This document shows positions 1 through 6,938 of a stretch of DNA of 11,525 nucleotides, in pieces. The position numbers were made by a program, and so were the translations under genes. The stretch comes from Saprospiraceae bacterium (GTDB taxonomy: Bacteria; Bacteroidota; Bacteroidia; Chitinophagales; Saprospiraceae): assembly GCA_020628755.1 (NCBI GenBank), contig JAHDEQ010000110.1, positions 3,137 to 14,661 of the forward strand, in the 5' to 3' direction. The notes beneath the pieces were generated by a model. The model saw only the letters and a list, made by a program, of their open reading frames with translations, was not told the origin of the DNA and did not search any database. How positions within the stretch are numbered: position 1 is the first letter of the stretch; each line of letters begins with the position of its first letter.

Positions 1-2
1 CC

Positions 3-3000
3 GACACAACTTTGTTGTGTAGCCCACCTGATGATAGTTTTGGAAAGCCCGAAATTGAAGACGATTGTAGTTTGTATAGTACGGCTTTTGAGGATTTAAT
101 TCTTGTAGATGAAACCTGTTTTCGTAAGGTGCAACGAACTTGGTTTGTTCTAGGCGAATGCGATAGTTTAGAAGTTGCGCAAAGTGTTTTTATCAAAATA
201 GAATTGGATGAAACACCGCCAACTTTTGCTAATGTTCCTACGGATACCATATTGAGTTGTACCGATTCGCTTACTTTCTTTGACCCAATCATTTCAGATG
301 AATGTGATGCGAATTTAGACATCCAATTTACAGAAAGTAGCGAGTTTGGCGATTGTATTTATGAAGAAACCATCACCCGTACTTGGACAGCCACCGATGA
401 TTGTGGCAATGTGAATACTTTTGTTCAAAATATACAAATTCTAGACACGCTAGGGCCAATTTTCAGCGGCATACCATCAAATTTGCAGCTCGAATGCGAT
501 GAGCCAATTCCTAACGATGCTCCAGTTGTCACCGATAATTGCACGCCTGATGTATCTATCGAAGTCAATATGTCAGAAGTTGTATTTGCAGGAGCTTGTA
601 CAGGTCAACAACGTATTTCTCGTACTTGGGTAGCAACGGATTTGTGTGGTAATAGCTCTTTCTTTTCACAATCTATCAACATAGTAGATACAACAGCTCC
701 TTTCTTTTTGAATGTTCCCCAAGACACCATTATTTCCTGCGAAATGGAATTGCCTCAAGAAACACCTGTCGTTGGCGACAACTGTACCGAACCTATTGTA
801 TTGGATTTTAATGAGACAATTGAAGTTGGAACTTGTTCCCAAGAAAGCATTATCACCCGTACTTGGACTGCCGAAGACGATTGTGGTAACGTAGATAGCG
901 TGGTACAAGTTATTTCAGTAATTGACGATACACCACCGATATTTTTAAATCCACCTAGCGATGTGACAGTAGGTTGCAAAGATATGTTGCCCTTTTATAT
1001 TCCCTTGGTACAAGATGAATGCGGTACAGACTTTTCAGTTATTGAGACTCGTGATACTATGGGATCTTTTTGTGAGTTGATTATTACACGTACCTGGACG
1101 GCAGGCGATGCCTGCGGCAATACCTCAACAGTGCAGCAAGAAGTTACTAAACTAGACAATAATCCACCTCAATTATCTAATATTTTGAATGTTGACGTAG
1201 ATTTATTTGAAGGTTGTAGTTCTAGAGTGAATTTGCTAACACCGATGGTAGAAGATGATTGTAGCGAAGATTTAGATATTACCATCACGATTGATTTTTA
1301 TTCGGATGGCATTGTACATAATACGGATTTTGTACGCAACGATACTACTTTTGTCAATGGCAATCCAAGTGGAGAATTTCCACTTGGACGACACAGTATT
1401 TTTTACTCGGCCGTTGATGATTGTGGCAACGAACGCACCGCCATTAGCATTGTCAATATTAAAGATGTTCGTCCTCCCGTAAGTGGTTGTTTTAATTTTG
1501 AGTTAGAACTTCAACCTGATTCAACTGTCTCTATTGTCGTAGATGAATTGCTCAATATGGATGCGACTTTTGATAATTGTACAGACATTTGGTTTGAGTT
1601 TGGAGTCCAATTTCCTCAGATTATGTTGTTGGGTGATACACTGACTTTTGATTGTAGCGATTTGGGTATCAACAATTACTCTATTTATATAGAAGATACC
1701 TTTGGCAATTTTGATTTTTGTGGCAATGTCCTCAATATCGTTGATCCCAATGATTATTGCGGTTTAGCTTCCAAACAGCCCATCGTAGCAGGAAAAGTTT
1801 ATACCGAAAACCAAAAAGGCGTAGCCAATACCGAAATCATGCTCAACGAAAACGCACAAAGTATGACCGACGATTATGGAGTTTACTATTTTGAGCATAT
1901 AGAAAGAGGTACGACTTGTATCATCGAACCCCAAAGCCCAGATGACTATCTCAATGGCGTTTCTACTTTTGATTTGGTCTTGATACAACGTCATGTTTTA
2001 GGTATTCAAACCTTGCCTTCGCCTTACAAAATGCTGGCGGCGGACATCAATCAGTCAGGCAATGTTAGTACGGCCGATATTGTAGAATTGCGACAAGTTA
2101 TACTCAATATTCAGACTTCATTTCCGAATAGCGATTCTTGGATTTATCTCAATTCTAATCAGACCTTCGACAATCCTAGCAATCCATTTGAGGAGGCTAT
2201 GCAAAAAAAATATGTTTGTAAAAACATCACAGGAAGTCATTTAAACCTTGATTTTACAGCTATTAAAATTGGTGATGTTGATGATTCTGCTAGTCTGAAT
2301 GCTTTTACAGAAAATAGCCAAGAACGCCATGCAAAAAGTTTGCTTTTTGCAAGCGAAGTCCTAGAAGAACAGGACTATATAATACTCGATTTTTATACCG
2401 AAAATCCAGTTGATATACAGGCTTTTCAGTTTACCTTAAATTGGGAGACGGATTTATTAGAAATTATAGATTTTATACCCAAACAAGCTATGACTAGAGC
2501 CAATTTTGGGACATCTAAACTAGAAAAAGGGATTTTGACGAGTAGTTGGAATGGATTAGAATCCATAAAACCCTTTGAAGTTTTGTTTAGTCTAAAAATG
2601 CGAGTTAGGCAAAACACCAATTTGAAGGATGCCCTTCAAATGACTTCACAACACACCAAAGCCGAAGCCTACCAAAGCGACGGAACAACTTGGAATATCG
2701 AATTATTGACAAACGATATAGATTTGCCTGAAACGACAATAAGTACTTCAACTGAAACTGTTGCTTTGGAAGAAAAGTTTGTATTAACTCAAAACCAACC
2801 CAATCCATTTGGAAAACAAACCTTGATTCAGTTTTATGTCGAACAGCCTTGCGCTACGACTTTCCAATTGATGGATTTGACGGGCAAAGTCCTGATGCGC
2901 GAGACTATCGAAGCGCAACAGGCTTGGAATGATATTTTGTTGTACAAAGACCAATTGCCACAGGCGGGCGTTTATATTTATCAGGTTCAAAACGAGTGGG

Positions 3001-3035
3001 GGAGTCAGACCAAGAAGTTGATGTTAGTAGAGTAA
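3..3035 (+). CDS. T9SS-exported multidomain HYR-repeat/dockerin-like surface protein, 5' end outside the window
   Basis: This is the C-terminal part of a very large secreted protein; the frame is open to the window edge, so the true start lies upstream. Residues here are counted from position 12. Residues 69-585 are about six tandem HYR/Ig-like modules of roughly 80 residues, marked by ITRTWTA.DDCGN, V.D.C and D.TPP.F, with paired cysteines that could form disulfides. Residues 590-648 resemble a carboxypeptidase regulatory-like beta sandwich. Residues 644-760 are dockerin-like, with two D-rich calcium-loop and helix units (D644..D654 and D678, N680, S682..D689) and a KIGDVDDS tail. Residues 788-906 look like a cohesin-type beta domain. 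Residues 921-1007 are a type A T9SS sorting domain (QNQPNPF near 927, ending TKKLMLVE). Family knowledge says such proteins cross the outer membrane by T9SS and are anchored or released. The ligand and function are unknown. It converges on rlmF. Confidence 0.9.
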   Translation, partial: DTTLLCSPPDDSFGKPEIEDDCSLYSTAFEDLILVDETCFRKVQRTWFVLGECDSLEVAQSVFIKIELDETPPTFANVPTDTILSCTDSLTFFDPIISDECDANLDIQFTESSEFGDCIYEETITRTWTATDDCGNVNTFVQNIQILDTLGPIFSGIPSNLQLECDEPIPNDAPVVTDNCTPDVSIEVNMSEVVFAGACTGQQRISRTWVATDLCGNSSFFSQSINIVDTTAPFFLNVPQDTIISCEMELPQETPVVGDNCTEPIVLDFNETIEVGTCSQESIITRTWTAEDDCGNVDSVVQVISVIDDTPPIFLNPPSDVTVGCKDMLPFYIPLVQDECGTDFSVIETRDTMGSFCELIITRTWTAGDACGNTSTVQQEVTKLDNNPPQLSNILNVDVDLFEGCSSRVNLLTPMVEDDCSEDLDITITIDFYSDGIVHNTDFVRNDTTFVNGNPSGEFPLGRHSIFYSAVDDCGNERTAISIVNIKDVRPPVSGCFNFELELQPDSTVSIVVDELLNMDATFDNCTDIWFEFGVQFPQIMLLGDTLTFDCSDLGINNYSIYIEDTFGNFDFCGNVLNIVDPNDYCGLASKQPIVAGKVYTENQKGVANTEIMLNENAQSMTDDYGVYYFEHIERGTTCIIEPQSPDDYLNGVSTFDLVLIQRHVLGIQTLPSPYKMLAADINQSGNVSTADIVELRQVILNIQTSFPNSDSWIYLNSNQTFDNPSNPFEEAMQKKYVCKNITGSHLNLDFTAIKIGDVDDSASLNAFTENSQERHAKSLLFASEVLEEQDYIILDFYTENPVDIQAFQFTLNWETDLLEIIDFIPKQAMTRANFGTSKLEKGILTSSWNGLESIKPFEVLFSLKMRVRQNTNLKDALQMTSQHTKAEAYQSDGTTWNIELLTNDIDLPETTISTSTETVALEEKFVLTQNQPNPFGKQTLIQFYVEQPCATTFQLMDLTGKVLMRETIEAQQAWNDILLYKDQLPQAGVYIYQVQNEWGSQTKKLMLVE
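216..1766 (+). repeat. Tandem HYR/Ig-like protein module array
   Basis: About six consecutive modules are encoded here, roughly 216-455, 456-698, 699-935, 936-1163, 1164-1481 and 1482-1766. The first four are close to 80 codons each and share the order PP.F, C.., LP, P.V.D.C, G.C, ITRTWTA.D.CGN and a D.TPP linker. The fifth is longer, with an insertion before its VDDCGN. The sixth is degenerate and has lost the RTW motif. A further partial module precedes position 216. The DNA copies have diverged enough that this is an old protein-level repeat rather than a recent DNA duplication. Confidence 0.85.
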
Positions 3036-3039
3036 TGCT

Positions 3040-3106
3040 GTGCCGACGTGTTTGTGTGTTTGCGTGTCTATGATTAGCTACGCAAACACGCAAACACGCA
3101 AACACG
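3040..3106. repeat. Intergenic palindromic repeat, copy 1
   Basis: Arms at 3047-3065 and 3080-3098 are complementary over 19 positions with one G/T-type mismatch, and enclose a 14-base loop containing TATGATTAG. The element fills the gap between the stop of the T9SS protein and the converging rlmF stop, so it could act as a bidirectional transcription terminator, although no T-tract follows directly. A related element lies at 5457-5507, which marks this as a dispersed repeat family rather than a one-off terminator. The right arm is built of 8-base tandem units. Confidence 0.75.
3081..3106 (+). repeat. Tandem 8-bp repeat CGCAAACA, 3.25 copies
   Basis: Exact copies of CGCAAACA lie at 3081-3088, 3089-3096 and 3097-3104, followed by CG. 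The first two make up the right arm of the palindrome, and the third extends beyond it with no full partner on the left. This suggests slippage growth of the arm. Confidence 0.9.
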
Positions 3107-3107
3107 C

Positions 3108-4013
3108 TCAAAATTGCCACGCCAAAATGCGACTTGTTTTTTGGCCTTGTGCCATTGCTATAATTTTGACTTGTTTAGCTTTTTGTTTTTCTAATATCTT
3201 TTGTAGGAAAGGGATATGATCTTTATTCGAGACAAGGCTCGTAAACCAAAGACAGTTTTGGGTAAACTGTCTGCTCTCCTCAATCATTTTTTGGATAAAA
3301 GCTTTCTCGCCACCCGCACACCACAACTCCTTGGACTGTCCACCAAAATTGCGTGGATTGGTTTTATCTTTTCCAAGATTTTTCCATTTGCGTTGCGATT
3401 GCTTTTGGGCAGCTTGCGGCGAAGCATAAAATGGCGGATTACAAATCGTACAAGCAAAAGTATCTCCTTCTTTTATGATTCCTTTAAAAACAGAGTTTGG
3501 CGTTTTTTGAAGGCGCAGCCCCAAGCTGCCCTTTAAAATGGGGTTGGCATTTACTATTTTTTGAGCCGACTCGATTGCTTTTTTATCAATATCCGTCCCA
3601 ACAAAAGCCCAATCATAGGCTTTTCGACCAATAATCGGATAAATACAATTTGCGCCCACGCCAATATCCAAGATTTGGATATGCTTTCCTGTAGGAACGT
3701 TACCTTTTTTGCTACTCAGAGCCAATAAATCTGCAATATGATGGATATAATCTGCCCGACTTGGGATGGGCGGACACAGATAGTTTTCGGGAATATCCCA
3801 AAAATCTATGCCATAATATTGAAAAAGTAAGGCCGTATTTAGTGCTTTTACTGCTTTAGGATGGGCAAAATCAATCGTTTTTGTCTCGTATTTATTCACA
3901 AAAACGAATTCTTTGAGCAAGGAATATTTTTTGCACAATACATCAAAATCGTATCGAAAGCGATGTGGATTTCGGGGATGCAAACCAGACTTAGCAGCTT
4001 CTTTCTTTTTCAA
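3108..4013 (-). CDS. rlmF: 23S rRNA (adenine(1618)-N(6))-methyltransferase RlmF
   Basis: The protein is 301 residues. In the RlmF/YbiN family the enzyme uses S-adenosylmethionine to methylate N6 of A1618 in 23S rRNA. Visible signatures are the N-terminal GLHPRN at 10-15, CPPIPSRADYIHH at 80-92, the SAM-binding ILDIGVGANCIYP at 114-126, the acidic TDID at 140-143, the amino-methyltransferase catalytic motif NPPF at 192-195, NFGGQ..ELWC.GGE at 222-236 and MAQGQK.SR near 287. No ATG exists upstream of the conserved N-terminus, and the only in-frame start just before it is TTG at 4011-4013, nine codons before GLHPRN. That TTG follows the stop of the upstream gene after two bases, so the two genes are probably co-transcribed and translation may be coupled. 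The C-terminus ends soon after AWQF, shorter than the E. coli protein. Confidence 0.95.
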   Translation of the reverse strand: MKKKEAAKSGLHPRNPHRFRYDFDVLCKKYSLLKEFVFVNKYETKTIDFAHPKAVKALNTALLFQYYGIDFWDIPENYLCPPIPSRADYIHHIADLLALSSKKGNVPTGKHIQILDIGVGANCIYPIIGRKAYDWAFVGTDIDKKAIESAQKIVNANPILKGSLGLRLQKTPNSVFKGIIKEGDTFACTICNPPFYASPQAAQKQSQRKWKNLGKDKTNPRNFGGQSKELWCAGGEKAFIQKMIEESRQFTQNCLWFTSLVSNKDHIPFLQKILEKQKAKQVKIIAMAQGQKTSRILAWQF

Positions 4014-4015
4014 TT

Positions 4016-5437
4016 TTAAAACTTTAGTTTGACTAAACGCAAGCGGTTACGACGTTCGCTGGCAACAATCATTTCACGGGAAGAAATTTGTATGGCTTCT
4101 TTGAATTGGAGTTGCAAATCTTGGTCTTCGGTATTGAGAATGCTTGTCCGTTCTACTGCACCATTTCCTTTGATTTGGTAGGCACTTACGGTATTTTCGA
4201 TTTTGATATCGTCGTTAAAAATAAGATGAATATTTTGTGGTGTTTTCATCAAAAAATAAGATGAAAAAGAACCATCATCGTCATAAGAATATTGTTTTTT
4301 ATGCAAGACTTTTTGCCAGTGCAAATCGCCAGTCGGATGTATGGAAAAGACAAACATATTATTGAAAAAATAGTCTTGCGCCCCGTTAAAATTCGGATTG
4401 TAGTAGGTCGAGGTGGTCGCCCCACCTCGTCGGTTGAGTTTTTGACGTTCGCCAATCAGAAGGATTCCGCCATCACGTCGAAATAAAATTTCATTGATTT
4501 TAGTATCGTCAAGATTGCTATTTTTGAGATTGGTTTTGTCTAAAAATTCTTCAGAAAAAGCGATGTCAAAAGGAAATTGCTGAAAGGTTTTTTTGCCCAA
4601 ACTCGCTTTGGGCAAACTCAAAAAATAATAACCTTGTGCTTTGCCTCTACTTTTTTCGGAATACAAACCGCCCGCCACCAAAGATTGATTGAGGTTGTCA
4701 TATTCAAAAATATTATCGTAGGTCAAGACACCTTCAAGATTGATTTTATGGATAGCCAATGCCGAATTGCCAACTTGCCGTTCATAGACTTCAAAATAAT
4801 GCTCTTTGGACTTAGACGGAAAATTATCTTTGGCAACAATCAAGTATAAATCTCCTTGATTGTCCAATACGATTTGGTCAAGCCCTTGTGTATTGTTGAG
4901 GCTGATTTCGCTAAAATCGTCTTTCCATAAAATTTCCATTGTATTGGTATCAAAAACAAAAATATCTTTGATTTTTCCGTAGTCAAATTCATAAAAAACA
5001 ACTTTGGTTTTATCTTCCGAATGATAGACTTGCAGGTTGAGCGAACTCAGGCGATTGCCATAGTCTTTGACGATGACCGTATCTATAGGATTGGCCACAT
5101 GGTCATAGCGATGTGCTTTAAGGTAGAGGTGGTTTTTTTCTCGATGGGTATAAAAAAGTACAAATTCTTCTTCGCTGGGTGCGAGTATGTGTTTGATTTT
5201 AGGGAGGCGTTTTTCTAAGGTGATTTCTTTTTCAAAAACCTTATTCATTTTTTCGTTAAAGCCAATGACTTCAAACTCCGTAATTTTGTTGACAAACAAT
5301 AAGGTTTTTTCTTTTAGTTTTCCGATGACCTCAAAATTGGCATCTGCTCGTACCTGAACCGTTTCTGATACGACGATTTCTTGCCCTAAAATAGCCCATG
5401 CAAAAAGACTGAGTAAAAAGGTAAATAGGAGTTTCAT
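4016..5437 (-). CDS. Secreted protein of unknown function, beta-propeller-like
   Basis: I do not recognise this 473-residue protein. Residues 1-18 (MKLLFTFLLSLFAWAILG, followed by QE) form a Sec signal peptide. There is no lipobox cysteine and no C-terminal sorting domain, so a periplasmic location is the simplest inference. The mature part has repeated short beta strands separated by D/N/G turns (for example LDNQGDLYLIV, DYGKIKDIFVFDTNTMEILWK, RRDGGILLIGERQ, MFVFSIHPTGDLHW), which is how a beta-propeller reads, but no named family motif or catalytic residue is evident. A low-complexity patch of arginine, glycine and threonine lies near residues 340-350. It starts with ATG at 5435-5437 and ends two bases before rlmF, so it probably heads a two-gene transcript. 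The pairing with an rRNA methyltransferase looks positional rather than functional. Confidence 0.8.
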   Translation of the reverse strand: MKLLFTFLLSLFAWAILGQEIVVSETVQVRADANFEVIGKLKEKTLLFVNKITEFEVIGFNEKMNKVFEKEITLEKRLPKIKHILAPSEEEFVLFYTHREKNHLYLKAHRYDHVANPIDTVIVKDYGNRLSSLNLQVYHSEDKTKVVFYEFDYGKIKDIFVFDTNTMEILWKDDFSEISLNNTQGLDQIVLDNQGDLYLIVAKDNFPSKSKEHYFEVYERQVGNSALAIHKINLEGVLTYDNIFEYDNLNQSLVAGGLYSEKSRGKAQGYYFLSLPKASLGKKTFQQFPFDIAFSEEFLDKTNLKNSNLDDTKINEILFRRDGGILLIGERQKLNRRGGATTSTYYNPNFNGAQDYFFNNMFVFSIHPTGDLHWQKVLHKKQYSYDDDGSFSSYFLMKTPQNIHLIFNDDIKIENTVSAYQIKGNGAVERTSILNTEDQDLQLQFKEAIQISSREMIVASERRNRLRLVKLKF

Positions 5438-5456
5438 AAACTTTATGTGTGTTTAC

Positions 5457-5507
5457 GTGCCGATGTGTTCGTGTGTTTGCGACAAATCATATACACGCAA
5501 ACACATA
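5457..5507. repeat. Intergenic palindromic repeat, copy 2
   Basis: Perfect 10-base arms TGTGTTTGCG (5472-5481) and CGCAAACACA (5496-5505) flank a 14-base loop. The left flank and arm 5457-5481 match 3040-3064 of copy 1 at 22 of 25 positions in the same orientation. The loop, however, matches copy 1 only after reverse complementing (ATCATAKACA core, 9 of 10). It lies between the MORN gene stop and the start of the secreted 473-residue protein, both on the minus strand, so here it sits in a 5' leader or promoter region rather than between convergent genes. Confidence 0.75.
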
Positions 5508-5529
5508 GATTCATAGACACAGGTTGACA

Positions 5530-6822
5530 CTATTTAATAGTTTTCGCAATTTCATTGAGGTCAATGCGTTCTTTTTCGACTTGTATTTGATTGGCAATTC
5601 GATTGAGCATGGCTTCAACTTGTTGTGGCTCGTCGGAGTTGGTAACGACGCTATATAAATTCAATATTTGTTGATTGCAAAGTAAAGACAAATAATGTTC
5701 TACTTGTGGCGTTCGTGGTTTTTGTTCTTCATTTTGACTGCTAGGCGATGGAAATTGCCAGTGCACGTAGGCAATTCCTGACTTGGTCTTGCCCATTTTT
5801 GAACTTACTTTTATCGTAAAGTCAATACTGTCTCTATTGAGTCCTTCTTGAATAAAGTTTTTTTCATGCTGTACAAAATCTTCTAAAATAGAATCGGTAG
5901 AGTGTTTAAAACTGGATAGCGGAATATCATACATTTGTAAGAGCATTCCATCTACGGCATAAACGATATTGGCGGGGTCATTGATTTCTACGACTCGGTC
6001 GCCCGTTACATCTACCCGATAAAAACTTTCTTTTTGATTGAAAACTTGGATAGAACCATTGCTTGTTTTGATGCTTCCGCTACGATAATTATACTCCTTT
6101 TTAAGTGAGCCTTTATCAAAGATTTGCTTACCCAACAAAAAACCTTGTTTTGACCAAAACAAGTGTTCTTTATCTTCTAGGTCATTGGCAAAAAGCCCTT
6201 GCATTTTGATTTGGCCATTTTCAAAGTATTCTTTGACTGTTCCTTCTCGTTTGCCCGATTGATAAGGCGCTTCTAATTTGATTTGTCCGCTACGGTACCA
6301 GTTTTGCGATAGCCCTTCTTGTAGGCCATTTTTATAGGTTGTTTTTTGTTCGGGTTCGTCCCAATCGTACCACCAGTTGTGTTCGCCCTCTTCGAGACCA
6401 TTTTTGAACAAGCCTTCTGATTTTTTCTTACCGTTTTGATGCCATTCGAGACACATACCATTGGGTTTCCCATTGAGATAAGCCACTTCTAATTTTTTTG
6501 CACCATTGGCATACCACTGCATTTCTTTATCGACTTGAACGCCATTTTCGTATTTGGTTTCAAAAACTTTTTGTCCATTGCGAGCCCATTCTTTTACCGT
6601 ACCGTGCAAGCGCCCATCTTTGATGGGAGCTTCTAGCTTTTTTTTGCCCTTGGGGTGTACTTCGTAAGCGACACCATTATACGGTCCCATTGTATTGGGT
6701 TGATAAAATTGTCCTCGAATCACATCCAACTCATAAATTGGAATTTTTTTCTTGACTTGGGCGTGAAGAACCGAAAAAGTTAGAAGTAAAATACTGAATA
6801 TTGAAAAAATCCGCTTTGTCAT
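5530..6822 (-). CDS. Secreted MORN-repeat (YwqK-like) protein
   Basis: The protein is 430 residues. Residues 1-22 are a Sec signal peptide (MTKRIFSIFSILLLTFSVLHAQ). Residues about 48-240 hold eight MORN_2-type repeats with a 23-25 residue period, each of the form W..NGQ.K.E..Y.NG...G. The fifth copy is altered, with WDWDEP replacing the usual NG turn. Residues about 245-430 form a separate alpha/beta region with no motif I can name, including VDVTGDRVVEIND and a C-terminal helix rich in Q, E and I. In databases this repeat type is often labelled toxin-antitoxin YwqK-family antitoxin; nothing here shows a toxin partner, so that label should not be read as function. MORN arrays usually form an elongated beta sheet that binds proteins or membranes. 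The start is ATG at 6820-6822. The region upstream carries two overlapping hairpins. Confidence 0.85.
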   Translation of the reverse strand: MTKRIFSIFSILLLTFSVLHAQVKKKIPIYELDVIRGQFYQPNTMGPYNGVAYEVHPKGKKKLEAPIKDGRLHGTVKEWARNGQKVFETKYENGVQVDKEMQWYANGAKKLEVAYLNGKPNGMCLEWHQNGKKKSEGLFKNGLEEGEHNWWYDWDEPEQKTTYKNGLQEGLSQNWYRSGQIKLEAPYQSGKREGTVKEYFENGQIKMQGLFANDLEDKEHLFWSKQGFLLGKQIFDKGSLKKEYNYRSGSIKTSNGSIQVFNQKESFYRVDVTGDRVVEINDPANIVYAVDGMLLQMYDIPLSSFKHSTDSILEDFVQHEKNFIQEGLNRDSIDFTIKVSSKMGKTKSGIAYVHWQFPSPSSQNEEQKPRTPQVEHYLSLLCNQQILNLYSVVTNSDEPQQVEAMLNRIANQIQVEKERIDLNEIAKTIK

Positions 6823-6847
6823 TTATAAAATTAAATAGCTTAAAATC

Positions 6848-6905
6848 TTTTAGGAATAACGCCGAAAAGCTCCTAAAATAGTATTTGTACCAAATACTAT
6901 TTTGG
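6848..6905 (-). promoter_or_regulatory. Two overlapping, mutually exclusive hairpins in the leader of the MORN gene
   Basis: A perfect palindrome with 12-base arms lies at 6875-6886 and 6892-6903 around GTACC, and extends to 6873-6905 if one wobble pair is allowed. A second inverted repeat pairs TTTTAGGA at 6848-6855 with TCCTAAAA at 6871-6878. The two stems share 6873-6878, so an RNA could form only one at a time. On the minus strand they lie after the M14 peptidase stop and before the MORN start. They may be the peptidase terminator, an attenuator-like switch or a dimeric-protein operator. The sequence alone does not decide. Confidence 0.5.
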
Positions 6906-6938
6906 CTAATCATATTATTTTTAATTCCGAAAATTCGA

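Noticed and set aside
3216..3536. Plus-strand open frame of about 106 codons inside rlmF
   Set aside because: It is the antisense shadow of a strongly conserved methyltransferase gene.
5530..6822. Reading the MORN protein as a toxin-antitoxin antitoxin
   Set aside because: The YwqK label comes only from shared repeats; it has a signal peptide and no toxin-like neighbour.
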